NCBI GenBank assembly: GCA_044221555.1
Contig: JBGAOY010000002.1
Coordinates: 186,001-250,000 of the forward strand
DNA length: 64,000 nt
Source of the DNA: JAEUJM01 sp044221555
Lineage (GTDB): Bacteria; Actinomycetota; Acidimicrobiia; Acidimicrobiales; DATDAH01
Reading direction: 5' to 3'
The notes beneath the pieces were generated by a model. The model saw only the letters and a list, made by a program, of their open reading frames with translations, was not told the DNA's origin and ran no database searches. A program made the position numbers and the translations under genes. Positions 24,435 through 32,864 of this stretch are shown here, one piece after another; the stretch's first letter is position 1, and the number at the start of each line of letters is the position of its first letter.

Positions 24435-26966
24435 ATGTCGCTGGTTCCCGGGCCCACCGGCCTGCCCGTGGAAGCGTGCCTCCCCGCGCTGCGGGCGGCG
24501 CTCGCCGACCCGGGTGTGGCGGTGCTGCAGGCGGCGCCGGGTGCCGGCAAGTCGACCGTGGTGCCGCTGCGACTGCTGGACGAGCCGTGGCTCGAGGGTC
24601 GCATCGTGATGCTCGAGCCACGCCGGCTGGCCACCCGGGCCACCGCCCGGCGCATGGCCCGATCGTTGGGCGAGGACGTCGGCCGGACCGTCGGCTACCG
24701 AACCCGGGACGAACGGCGGACCGGTCCCGACGGGCGGATCGAGGTGGTGACCGAGGGCATCCTGACCCGGCGCCTCCAGCACGACCCTGCCCTCCCGGGC
24801 ACCAGCCTGGTGATCTTCGACGAGGTGCACGAGCGCAACCTCGCATCGGACCTGGCCCTCGCGTTCGCGCTGGACGTCCGCCGGGGACTGCGACCCGACC
24901 TGCGGCTGCTGGCCATGTCGGCCACGCTCGACGGGTCCCGGTTGGCCGGCCTGATGGGGGGCCCCGGGTCGCCGGCGCCCGTCATCACCAGCACTGGTCG
25001 GGCCTTCCCCGTCGAGCTGCGATGGCGGCCGCGGGATCGTCGGGAGCGTCTCGCCGACGCGGTCGTGGCCGCGGTGCTGTCGTCCCTCGACACCGACGAC
25101 GGCGACCTGCTGGTGTTCCTCCCGGGGGCGCGTGAGATCCGCTGGGTGGCCGACGGCCTGGCCGGGCGCGTGAACACCGGCCGCGTCGGCGCCGCCCGCG
25201 TCGACGTCCGACCCCTGTACGGCGCCCTCACCGTCGCGGAGCAGGACCTGGCCCTTGCGCCGTCGCCCCCCGGCCGGCGACGGGTCGTCCTGGCCACCGA
25301 CATCGCCGAGACGTCGCTCACCGTCGAGGGAGTGCGCGTCGTGGTCGACGCCGGTGAACGACGCCGGCCCCGATTCGACCGCCGCAGCGGGCTCACCCGG
25401 CTGGCCACCGGCGCGGCGTCGAAGGCCTCGGCCGTCCAGCGGTCGGGTCGCGCCGGCCGCACCGCGCCGGGGATCGCCTACCGGCTGTGGTCGGAGGCCG
25501 AGCACTCGGCGCGGCCGCCCTTCGCGGTGCCGGAGATCCGGGAGGACGATCTCGTCGGGCTCGCGCTCGAGTTGGCGGTGTGGGGAGCGACGGCCGAGTC
25601 GCTCGACTTCCTCGACCCGCCCCCGCCCGACCGCCTGGCCGAGGCCGCGCTGCTGCTGCGTCGCCTCGGGGCGCTCGACGGGCGCGGGCGCCCCACCTCG
25701 GTCGGGCGGGCCATGGTGGACCTGCCGGTCCACCCCCGCCTGGCCCACATGGTCCTGGAGAGTCGGCGGGCAGGCTCCGGCGGGGTGGCCTGCGCGCTCG
25801 CGGCGCTGCTCGAGGAGCGCGACGTGCTGCGGGGTCGTCCCGGCGAGCTGTCCGCCGACGTGGGGGAGCGGGTGCGACTGATCGTCGACCCTTCGGCCGC
25901 GCACCCGCGGGCCGATCGGGCCGCGCTGGCCACGGTGCGTCGACGGGCCCGCCAGCTCGCCGACCGGGTCGGCTCGGCGCTGGCCGCGGGCGACCCCAAC
26001 GAGTGCGGCGCGGTGCTGGCACTGGCCTACCCCGACCGTCTCGCCCAGGCTCGCGGTGGCGGCCGGTTCCGGTTGCGCGGCGGTCGCGGTGTCGCGTTGG
26101 CGCCGAACGACCCGTTGACGGGTGCCGGGTTCCTGGTGGTCGCGGAACTGGGTGGCGGGCCGTCGGGCCGCGACGACGACGGCGTACGGCTGGCCGCGGC
26201 GGTGGACGAGGAGGTGCTCGACCGGGTGGCGGGCCACGATGTCGTCGAGGTCCGGGCGGTGGTGTGGAACGAGGCGCGTGACGACCTGGAGCAACGCTCC
26301 GAGCGGCGGCTCGATGCCCTGGTGCTCTCGTCCACCTCGAGTCGGCCGGCGCCGGGCCCCGAGGCGGCCACCGCGCTGGTCGACCACGTCCGCGCGACCG
26401 GCCTGGACGCGCTGTCGTGGTCGGCGAGGGCGCGGTCGCTCCAGCAACGGGCCGGCTTCGCGCGCCGCCACCTGGGTGAGGGATGGCCCGACGTGTCCGA
26501 TCCCGCGCTGCTGGCGTCGGCCGAGGAGTGGCTCGTACCCCGCCTGGCCGGGGCGTCGGGGCGGGCCGATCTGGCACGCGTCGACCTGGCGGCGGTCCTG
26601 CGGGAGCGGTTGGGTCATCGGCTCGTGGCCGATCTCGACCGGGTGGCGCCGGTGGCGGTCCCGCTCGCCGGCGGCCGGCGGGCGACCGTGGACTACGGGG
26701 CCGACCCGCCCGCGGTGGCCGTGCGGGCCCAGGACCTGTTCGGGCTGCAGGTGCACCCCACCGTGGCATCGGGCCAGGTCCCCCTGGTGGTCCAGGTGCT
26801 GTCGCCGTCGGGTCGCCCCGTGCAGGTGACGGCGGATCTGCCCGGGTTCTGGGCGGGTTCCTGGGCGGCGGTGCGCAAGGAGATGATCAGCCGCTACCCC
26901 AAGCACAACTGGCCGGCCGACCCCCTCACCGCCGAGCCGGGCACGAAGGCCCGCCGCCGGCGCTGA
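24435..26966 (+). CDS. hrpB: ATP-dependent helicase HrpB
   Basis: The 843-residue DEAH-box helicase has Walker A APGAGKST at residues 34-41, IVMLEPRRLATRATARRMA (motif Ia), FDEVHERN (motif II, DEVH), AMSATLDG (motif III), LATDIAETSLTVEGV (motif V) and QRSGRAGRTAPGIAYRLW (motif VI). HrpB-type C-terminal regions follow to the end (WPADPLTAEP). The family is RNA-helicase-like with poorly defined roles. Length fits the usual 810-850. The ATG at 24435 was preferred to an in-frame ATG at 24366, which would overlap the GH65 gene. It follows that gene by 29 bases, possibly in one transcript, without an obvious functional link. Confidence 0.92.
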   Translation: MSLVPGPTGLPVEACLPALRAALADPGVAVLQAAPGAGKSTVVPLRLLDEPWLEGRIVMLEPRRLATRATARRMARSLGEDVGRTVGYRTRDERRTGPDGRIEVVTEGILTRRLQHDPALPGTSLVIFDEVHERNLASDLALAFALDVRRGLRPDLRLLAMSATLDGSRLAGLMGGPGSPAPVITSTGRAFPVELRWRPRDRRERLADAVVAAVLSSLDTDDGDLLVFLPGAREIRWVADGLAGRVNTGRVGAARVDVRPLYGALTVAEQDLALAPSPPGRRRVVLATDIAETSLTVEGVRVVVDAGERRRPRFDRRSGLTRLATGAASKASAVQRSGRAGRTAPGIAYRLWSEAEHSARPPFAVPEIREDDLVGLALELAVWGATAESLDFLDPPPPDRLAEAALLLRRLGALDGRGRPTSVGRAMVDLPVHPRLAHMVLESRRAGSGGVACALAALLEERDVLRGRPGELSADVGERVRLIVDPSAAHPRADRAALATVRRRARQLADRVGSALAAGDPNECGAVLALAYPDRLAQARGGGRFRLRGGRGVALAPNDPLTGAGFLVVAELGGGPSGRDDDGVRLAAAVDEEVLDRVAGHDVVEVRAVVWNEARDDLEQRSERRLDALVLSSTSSRPAPGPEAATALVDHVRATGLDALSWSARARSLQQRAGFARRHLGEGWPDVSDPALLASAEEWLVPRLAGASGRADLARVDLAAVLRERLGHRLVADLDRVAPVAVPLAGGRRATVDYGADPPAVAVRAQDLFGLQVHPTVASGQVPLVVQVLSPSGRPVQVTADLPGFWAGSWAAVRKEMISRYPKHNWPADPLTAEPGTKARRRR

Positions 26967-27069
26967 TCGCGGCAGCCCGCTCGTGGCGCCTCGCGGGGCG
27001 ACTGGCGGGAAGGAACCGCCGTGGGGCGTCGAGGGATGGTGTGCGAGGCCGGGAACGGGTCAGGTCGGG

Positions 27070-28335
27070 TCAGGGCCGGGGTGGGCCCACGTACTCGAAG
27101 TGGCCCGGGTCGGGCACCAGCCAGCCGTCGCCCGACGCGAACCCCCACCGGGCCATCACGTCGACCAGCCGGGGATCCTGGATCGACGTCGTCCCGGTGC
27201 GGTTGCCGCTGAAGTTCAGGTCGATGGCCGCGCCCCACGCGTGGCGCGACGCGGTGCCGCCGGCGCGCACCAGTCGCGGGTTGTAGCAGCCGTCGTAGCT
27301 CTGGACGAGGCCGGCCAGGTTGCGGTCGGCGAGCTCCTGCAGCGCGCCCCGCAACGGGGGGATCAGGAGGCGGTGGCACCGCACGCGACCCAGCACCGGC
27401 ACCGCTGCGTCCACGATGTTGGCGTCGACCCACGCCCGGTCCTGGCGGAGCTCGCGACCACCCGCGAGCGGGAGGTGGGCGAATTCGCCGAAGCGGGCCT
27501 TGATCCGGGACTGGGGGAGCACGGCGTCGCTGCTGCGCAGGTAGGGGGTCTCACCCCGGGCCCGCACCCGCAGTGTGGCCGCGGCGTCGGCGGCGGCTCG
27601 GACGGCGCGGACGGTGGCATCGCCCGTGACGGCCGCCACGCTCGGGCGGGCGAGGAGGTAGCGCTCGGTGGTGACCCCCAAGGCCTCGCCGGTGGCGACG
27701 GTCACCACCAGCTCGGCCGCGCCGATCGAGGCGTCGTCGACCACACCGGCCACGGTGAGCGACGCGCCGCCGGCGAGGACCACCCGATCGCCGGTACCGA
27801 GACGGCGGAGGGCGGCCGAGGTCGACCCGAGCAGGGCCTGGCCCGATGCCAGGTGGCGGAGCGCGGGGCGATCGACGGGCTCGGCGAACGGGGGGTAGGT
27901 GGTGGGGTCGACGGCGATGAGGTCCAGGTCGACCACCATCCCTGCCGGGGGTGCTGCGCCGGCGGTGTTCCCGGCCGCGTCGAGGCTGGTGACCATGGTC
28001 ACCGGGTCCCCGCGCACCACCGTCGTCCCGCCCACTGCCGGGCTGGCCGACACGGTCGCCGCGAAGCCGGCGGGGAGCCCGCCGGGCGTCCACGCGAGCA
28101 CGGTGTCGGCCGACTCGGCCGACTCGGCGGGCTCGCCCGGCCCGCCGGTGCCGCCGACAGGGGCACTCGTCGCGGCTGGTCGGGTGACCGGCGGGCCGGG
28201 TCGGGCCGACACGATCGAGGGGTCAGGCGCCTGGCCTCGCGGGTCGGCGGGTCCCGCCTCGACGAGGAGCATGGTGGTGGCGCCGACCACGAGGCCGGCC
28301 ACGGCCGTGACGCCCAGCCGCAGCGCCGGTCTCAT
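27070..28335 (-). CDS. Secreted M15-family D-alanyl-D-alanine carboxypeptidase-like protein
   Basis: The 421-residue protein has an N-terminal membrane anchor or signal (LGVTAVAGLVVGATTMLL), a Pro/Ala-rich linker and an unassigned middle region (about 80-280). The C-terminal M15 peptidase domain has RHAWGAAIDLNF (zinc His and Asp) and DPGHFEYVG (zinc His). M15 enzymes trim peptidoglycan stem peptides outside the membrane. The ATG at 28335 overlaps the stop of the anti-sigma gene as ATGA. It is therefore the third gene of a sigma factor/anti-sigma/peptidase operon and may be an output of the cell-envelope stress response that this operon would sense. It is convergent with hrpB across 103 bases without a clear terminator. 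Confidence 0.85.
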   Translation of the reverse strand: MRPALRLGVTAVAGLVVGATTMLLVEAGPADPRGQAPDPSIVSARPGPPVTRPAATSAPVGGTGGPGEPAESAESADTVLAWTPGGLPAGFAATVSASPAVGGTTVVRGDPVTMVTSLDAAGNTAGAAPPAGMVVDLDLIAVDPTTYPPFAEPVDRPALRHLASGQALLGSTSAALRRLGTGDRVVLAGGASLTVAGVVDDASIGAAELVVTVATGEALGVTTERYLLARPSVAAVTGDATVRAVRAAADAAATLRVRARGETPYLRSSDAVLPQSRIKARFGEFAHLPLAGGRELRQDRAWVDANIVDAAVPVLGRVRCHRLLIPPLRGALQELADRNLAGLVQSYDGCYNPRLVRAGGTASRHAWGAAIDLNFSGNRTGTTSIQDPRLVDVMARWGFASGDGWLVPDPGHFEYVGPPRP

Positions 28336-30239
28336 GCGGGGGCCAGATCGTCGGCGATGGCCAGCAACTCGGCGCGCGACAGCGTCATGCTGCGCAGGCG
28401 GTAGAGATGGCCACCCTCGTACCACTCCAGCTCGCCGCGGGCCACGCCGTAGCGTCCGGGGCCGCCCCGCACCCGCACCGCCGCCACGCCGTCGGGGGCC
28501 GCCGGTGGCGGCAGCTTGGGCGTGGGCGACTGCTCGAGTGCGAACGAGCGGTCACCCGGCCCCGCGAACGAGGCGGTCACCCGTGTGCCGTCGATCCGGA
28601 GCGCGGGCGGTGCGAAGCCGTCGAGGCCGGCGGGCAGCAGCAGGGGAGCCACCACGGCTCGGGCCGCCGCGACGTTCGCGGTGGCCGCCTCGGCCCAGCC
28701 GGCCGGCACGGTCGCCCCCACGAGGCCGAGGGTGGCGGCGGCCTCGAGCAGTTCGGCCCGGCTCACGCTGCCCGCGACCACGACGTCGAGCCCCGACGTG
28801 TGCAGCCCGATCCGCTCGCCGTCCTCGCTGAGGTAGCCCTGGCCGCCGGCGCCGAGGTCGACGGGGCGCACGAGGTCGCCCAGGTCACCGAACAGCCGGC
28901 GGCCCGGCCACTCCGACGTGGCCGACACCGCCAGCCAGGCCCGGCCGTCGGTCCAGGTGCGGGTGGCGACCCGAGGTCCCTCGGGCGTGTCGAGGACGCC
29001 GGACCGGTAGGCGCGCAGACCGGCGGGGAGGTGCGTCGGACGGGGCGCGTCGGCCGCCCCGACGGTGCGGTCGCGGAACCCGGCGTCGATCGGGGCGGGC
29101 GGGGCAGGCGCGGCCGTGGCGGTGGGCGCCGCCGGGTCGGGCCCGTTCACGACCACGTCGGTGAGCTCGACGTCGATGATCACCTCGCCGGGCCGGTCGC
29201 GGTGGCCGCGGGCCTCGGCCCAGGCCCGCCGGTCGGGGCCCCGGCCGGCGAACACGGTCACCCGCAACGGGACGAGCGTGTCACGGTCGAGGCGCAGCTC
29301 GACGGGGTCGGCGGGGTGGGCCCGGCGGAGGTTCCCGGTGGGGTGCAGCCCGTCGAGCAGCGGCGCGACCTGCGCCGCGGTCGCCTGGATGCCGATCGTG
29401 GGCCGACCCCCGACGAGGTCGTCGGGCAGTGTGACGGAGGAGCCGGCCAGGGCGAAGCTCTGCACGGGCATGATCAGGTCGAGCGGTGCCGGCGTGGCCG
29501 CGGAGAAGGGCTCGCGGCCGGTCACCGAGCGCTGGTCCCGCTCGTCCGGTGTGCAGGCCGGCTGGGCCCGGCTGGGGCAGTCCCGCAGGCCGGTGACGGC
29601 CCACGTGCCCTGGTCGACGGCGAGGGTGAGGTCGTTGGGCACCCACGAGCGGTCGGGGTAGTGGGTGCGGTCCCGCAGCGTGAGGGCGAGGGTCTCCGGC
29701 GCCCGGTAGCGGAGCGAGCCGGCGAAGTGGCGCTCGGGCACCGCGGGGTTCCATCCCCGCTCGACGATCGACAGGTGGGCCGACAGCGAGACGACGTCGT
29801 GCTGGGCCTCGATCACCCGCTGTGGCAGGCCGGCCGCGGCCACGTCGGGGCCGTCGGTGGACGTGTGGACCAGGAGCGCGGCCGCGAGCGCCGCGGCCAC
29901 GAAGACCGCGGCGGCGGGGACCGGCCCACGACGGTGGGCGCGGCGCCGATGCGGGAGCCGCGGGTGCGGGTGCGTCGGCGTGAGGGTGGGCGACGGGCGC
30001 GTCGTGGTCGCCGTGCCGGCCTCGAGCCGGATCCGGCCCAGCACCACCGGCGCCAGGTCGGCGGTGTCCGCGGCGGGCGCCCGCAGGTGGGCCCGGGCCC
30101 GCTCGAGGTGGTCGGAGAACCGGCGGCAGTCGGCGCAGGTGCCGCGGTGGTCGAGGGCCGCCTGCACGGTGGATGCCCCTCCATCGACCTCGCCGTCGAA
30201 GGCGGCCGACAGCGCGCGCTGTGCCGCGTCACAGCTCAC
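28332..30239 (-). CDS. Anti-sigma factor with zinc-finger domain and large extracytoplasmic sensor domain
   Basis: The 635-residue protein begins with a zinc-finger anti-sigma domain: CDAAQRALSAAFDGE, then RGTCADCRRF (His/Cys-x2-Cys) within residues 1-60. A basic linker (PHRRRAHRRG) precedes one transmembrane helix near 107-127 (AAAVFVAAALAAALLV). The remaining 500 residues would be outside the membrane and include LolA/RseB-like beta structure (FAGSLRYRAPETLALTLRD). It probably holds the adjacent ECF sigma factor inactive and releases it on envelope stress. Its start overlaps the sigma gene end by 11 bases. It is unusually large for an anti-sigma factor, as if an RseA-like and an RseB-like protein were fused. 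Confidence 0.8.
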   Translation of the reverse strand: MSCDAAQRALSAAFDGEVDGGASTVQAALDHRGTCADCRRFSDHLERARAHLRAPAADTADLAPVVLGRIRLEAGTATTTRPSPTLTPTHPHPRLPHRRRAHRRGPVPAAAVFVAAALAAALLVHTSTDGPDVAAAGLPQRVIEAQHDVVSLSAHLSIVERGWNPAVPERHFAGSLRYRAPETLALTLRDRTHYPDRSWVPNDLTLAVDQGTWAVTGLRDCPSRAQPACTPDERDQRSVTGREPFSAATPAPLDLIMPVQSFALAGSSVTLPDDLVGGRPTIGIQATAAQVAPLLDGLHPTGNLRRAHPADPVELRLDRDTLVPLRVTVFAGRGPDRRAWAEARGHRDRPGEVIIDVELTDVVVNGPDPAAPTATAAPAPPAPIDAGFRDRTVGAADAPRPTHLPAGLRAYRSGVLDTPEGPRVATRTWTDGRAWLAVSATSEWPGRRLFGDLGDLVRPVDLGAGGQGYLSEDGERIGLHTSGLDVVVAGSVSRAELLEAAATLGLVGATVPAGWAEAATANVAAARAVVAPLLLPAGLDGFAPPALRIDGTRVTASFAGPGDRSFALEQSPTPKLPPPAAPDGVAAVRVRGGPGRYGVARGELEWYEGGHLYRLRSMTLSRAELLAIADDLAPA

Positions 30240-30792
30240 GGGCGGGCTCCCCGGCGCTCAGCCAGGCGCTGAGCTCGCGCCGGGCCTGGTGGACCCGGCT
30301 CTTCACGGTCCCTTCCGCGGTGCCCAGCACCGACGCCGCCTCGCGGTAGGTCAGGCCGTAGACCTCCACCAGGAGCAGTGCCTCTCGGGGCCTGTCGCCC
30401 AGGCTGGCCACGGCTGCGGCCATCTCGGCGGACGCCGAGGGCGCGGCCGAGACCGCGGCCCGTTCCTCGCCGTCGGTCGGGGTGACCGCGGTGACGATGC
30501 GGTCGCGTCGCTGCCGGGCGCGCAGGGCGTCGATGCCGGCGTTGCGGGCCACCTGGAACACCCAGGTGGAGAGGCCGGACCGGAACCCGAAGGCCGGGAG
30601 TCCCCGGTACAGGCGCACGAAGGTGTCCTGCGCCACGTCCTCGGCCAGGGCCGCATCGCCCAGGAAGTGGGTGAGGAAGCGCACGACGTGGTCCTGGTAG
30701 TGGCGAACCAGGTGCTCGAACGCCGCCACATCGCCCGCGACGGCGGCCCGCACCACGGTCTCGGTGGGCTCCTCCACGCGCCGTCCCCTCAC
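30229..30792 (-). CDS. ECF-type RNA polymerase sigma factor
   Basis: The 187-residue protein contains sigma region 2 (FEHLVRHYQDHVVRFLTHFL to VFQVARNAGIDALR, residues 25-90) and region 4 (LGDRPREALLLVEVYGLTYREAA to GTVKSRVHQARREL, residues 125-178), without region 3, as in extracytoplasmic-function sigma factors. It would direct transcription from GGAAC/CGTC-type promoters. It is first in the operon with its putative anti-sigma factor and an M15 peptidase. A promoter of that kind (30926-30950) faces the divergent gene. The start ATG at 30792 gives MRGRRVEEP; a GTG five codons in is possible. Confidence 0.9.
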   Translation of the reverse strand: MRGRRVEEPTETVVRAAVAGDVAAFEHLVRHYQDHVVRFLTHFLGDAALAEDVAQDTFVRLYRGLPAFGFRSGLSTWVFQVARNAGIDALRARQRRDRIVTAVTPTDGEERAAVSAAPSASAEMAAAVASLGDRPREALLLVEVYGLTYREAASVLGTAEGTVKSRVHQARRELSAWLSAGEPAREL

Positions 30793-30925
30793 CGGCGCTC
30801 CCGTTCGGGGCGCCGCCCGTCATCGTGGTGCCCGGGCCCCGGCGTGTCCACCAGTCCCCACGCTCGTCGCTCTCACCCCTGTGGAGACGATGCCCGGGCC
30901 GCGATGGTTCATTTCCGCCTGGGTC

Positions 30926-30950
30926 GAACTCCGAGGCGTGATCCGGCGTC
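30926..30950 (+). promoter_or_regulatory. Candidate ECF-sigma promoter of the propeller gene
   Basis: GAAC (30926-30929) and CGTC (30947-30950), separated by 17 bases, match the -35 (GGAAC) and -10 (CGTC) cores recognised by ECF sigma factors. They lie about 40 bases upstream of the GTG at 30989. The ECF sigma gene starts 134 bases away in the opposite direction, so control by that sigma factor is plausible but unproven. Short motifs of this kind occur by chance in GC-rich DNA. Confidence 0.35.
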
Positions 30951-30988
30951 TCCTCTGGTGGGAGTACCCGACGAGGAGGAGCAGCAGC

Positions 30989-32323
30989 GTGAGCCGATCG
31001 ATCATCGTGCGGACCATGACGGTGGGCGCGGCCGCGCTCGGCGTGGTGGGGGCCGCGACCCTGTTCACCGTCGTGCGCCGGGAGGTGACGCCGCCGCGGC
31101 CGGAGACGATCTCCGCCGTGCCCCCGGCCCCACTGGCCTTCGCCCGCTCGACCGACCGGCTCACGACCATCGACACGGAGCGGGCCGAGGTGGCGGTGTC
31201 GGTGCAGGGTGGGGTGAGCAGCCCGGACGGGTCACGCCTGTTCCGCACCGCGCCCTCGGCGACGGGTGACGGGCAGCGGCTGAGCGTGATCGAGCCTCGT
31301 ACCGGCGACGAGATCTGGAGCCGCCCCATCCGCCGCGGGTTCGACCTGCGGGTGGCGTCCTACGACGGGTCGATCGTGGCGCTGCTGCCGCCGGCCTCCG
31401 GCCCGGCGTACGGGTATCCCGAGGGACGGACGAGCACCCCCGTGCTGATCGTGCCGACCGCCGGTGGACCGGCGCGACTGCACCGTCTCGAGGGCAACTT
31501 CGAGCCCGAGGCCTTCTCGCGCGACGGGCAGGACCTCTTCCTCATCGAGTACGTGCCCGCGGCGGCGCCCACCGGCTACCTGGTGCGCCGGCTCGACCTG
31601 TCCAGCGGCCGGGTGGCGCCGGTCGACAGCCCGGACATCGGCCCGCGGGACGTGATGGGCGGCACCGCCACCGCGCAGGTGATGTCGCCGGACGGTGCCC
31701 GGCTCTACACGCTGTACAGCGTGCCCGCGGGCGCGGTCGACGGCCTGCACGGCACCGACCTCACCCACGGTCGGGCCTTCGTCCACGTGCTCGACCTCGA
31801 CGAGAAGTGGGCGCACTGCCTGTTGCTCCCCGACCCCTTCGGGGTCGAGTACACGGCGCAAGGGCCCCTGGCGCTGAGCCCGGACGGCACCGACCTCTTC
31901 GTCCTCGACCCTGACAGGGACGGCGGCCGGGGCAACCTGATCCAGGTCGACACGGCCACCCTGGCGCCGGGCGACGCGCACCTAGGTGCCGCACCCCCGT
32001 GGCCGGCCGCGGCCGCGGTGGGGGACCACGGCGAGCTCTACGTGTCGGGGACCTCGGCGTCCGGCTCGGGACGGATGGAGGTGATCGACACGGCGACCAT
32101 GGCCACCGTCGACAGCTGGGGCCTCCGCCTGGCGCCGTCGTCGATCGACGTGAGTGCCGACGGCCTGCTGCTCGTGCAACCCGACCGTGACCGCCTGTTG
32201 CTGGTGGCGCCCGATGGCTCCCGTCGCCGCGCCGTCGAGGTGCCGGGCAGCCCGTTGCTCTTCGTGGGACCGGGGAGCGTCTCGCTGCCCGGGCCCCGGG
32301 AGGTGTTGGAGTGCGCCTGCTGA
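30989..32323 (+). CDS. Membrane-anchored beta-propeller protein (YncE/WD40-like)
   Basis: The 444-residue protein has one N-terminal transmembrane segment (TMTVGAAALGVVGAATLFTVV) and then repeated beta-propeller blades of the SPDGSRLF, RDGQDLFL, SPDGARLYTL and SPDGTDLFVLD type. No catalytic residues are evident; such domains bind ligands or proteins outside the membrane. The GTG at 30989 was chosen because a strong GAGGAGGA sits 8 bases upstream; the longer frame back to 30764 would overlap the sigma factor gene. It is divergent from the ECF sigma operon and ends 7 bases before the convergent DUF1579 gene. Confidence 0.75.
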   Translation: MSRSIIVRTMTVGAAALGVVGAATLFTVVRREVTPPRPETISAVPPAPLAFARSTDRLTTIDTERAEVAVSVQGGVSSPDGSRLFRTAPSATGDGQRLSVIEPRTGDEIWSRPIRRGFDLRVASYDGSIVALLPPASGPAYGYPEGRTSTPVLIVPTAGGPARLHRLEGNFEPEAFSRDGQDLFLIEYVPAAAPTGYLVRRLDLSSGRVAPVDSPDIGPRDVMGGTATAQVMSPDGARLYTLYSVPAGAVDGLHGTDLTHGRAFVHVLDLDEKWAHCLLLPDPFGVEYTAQGPLALSPDGTDLFVLDPDRDGGRGNLIQVDTATLAPGDAHLGAAPPWPAAAAVGDHGELYVSGTSASGSGRMEVIDTATMATVDSWGLRLAPSSIDVSADGLLLVQPDRDRLLLVAPDGSRRRAVEVPGSPLLFVGPGSVSLPGPREVLECAC

Positions 32324-32330
32324 GCGGTGC

Positions 32331-32819
32331 TCAGCGGGTGCGGCGATCCCAGTTGGCCCGGCGGTAGGCGCCCGCGACCGCGGGGGCCCAGCTCACCCCG
32401 TCGAGCGACGTCTCGAGGCGCATCGTGAGGGCGTCGCCGTCGGACATCGGGGCGCCGAACGCGTAGCGGATCCGCCCCTGGGCCACCGTCCGCTCGAACA
32501 CCAGCTCGTCACCCTGCCAGCCGCCCGCCGCCGGTGCGCCGGGGTCCTCGCCCCGGTCGTCGAACCAGTGCATCGTGTACCGGTCGGTGCGCGGGTCGTG
32601 CCCGAACACGGCGTGGGCCAGGCGGGTGATGGACCCGAACTGCTCCTGCTGGTAGTCCATCACCAGGAACCGGCCTCCGAGGCCCATGTTGGTGCGGAAC
32701 CGGCCGGTGGCCTCGGCGCCGGCGCCGCCGGCGCCGTCGTACACCGTCTCGGGGCCGGCGTAGGCTCCGGCCAGCCGGGCGAGGCGGTGGTGCGGGGGCG
32801 ACAGGGTTGCAGTCTCCAT
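32331..32819 (-). CDS. DUF1579-family protein
   Basis: The 162-residue cytoplasmic protein matches the DUF1579 lipocalin-like beta-barrel pattern: HRLARLAGAYAG at the start, GLGGRFLVMDYQ near 46, then HWFDDRGEDPGAP and WQGDELVFERT, and a final segment ending RRANWDRRTR. The function of the family is unknown. The ATG at 32819 lies 45 bases from the start of the divergent GH1 gene, so the two share a promoter region that shows no obvious operator. Confidence 0.8.
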   Translation of the reverse strand: METATLSPPHHRLARLAGAYAGPETVYDGAGGAGAEATGRFRTNMGLGGRFLVMDYQQEQFGSITRLAHAVFGHDPRTDRYTMHWFDDRGEDPGAPAAGGWQGDELVFERTVAQGRIRYAFGAPMSDGDALTMRLETSLDGVSWAPAVAGAYRRANWDRRTR

Positions 32820-32864
32820 CTCTTGCTTGTCGGCGCCTGCCCCGTCGGGGTTAGCGTCTCGGTC

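Noticed and set aside
24234..26906. 890-codon minus-strand frame opposite HrpB
   Set aside because: No domain or catalytic motif and biased composition; HrpB on the plus strand has all DEAH-helicase motifs.
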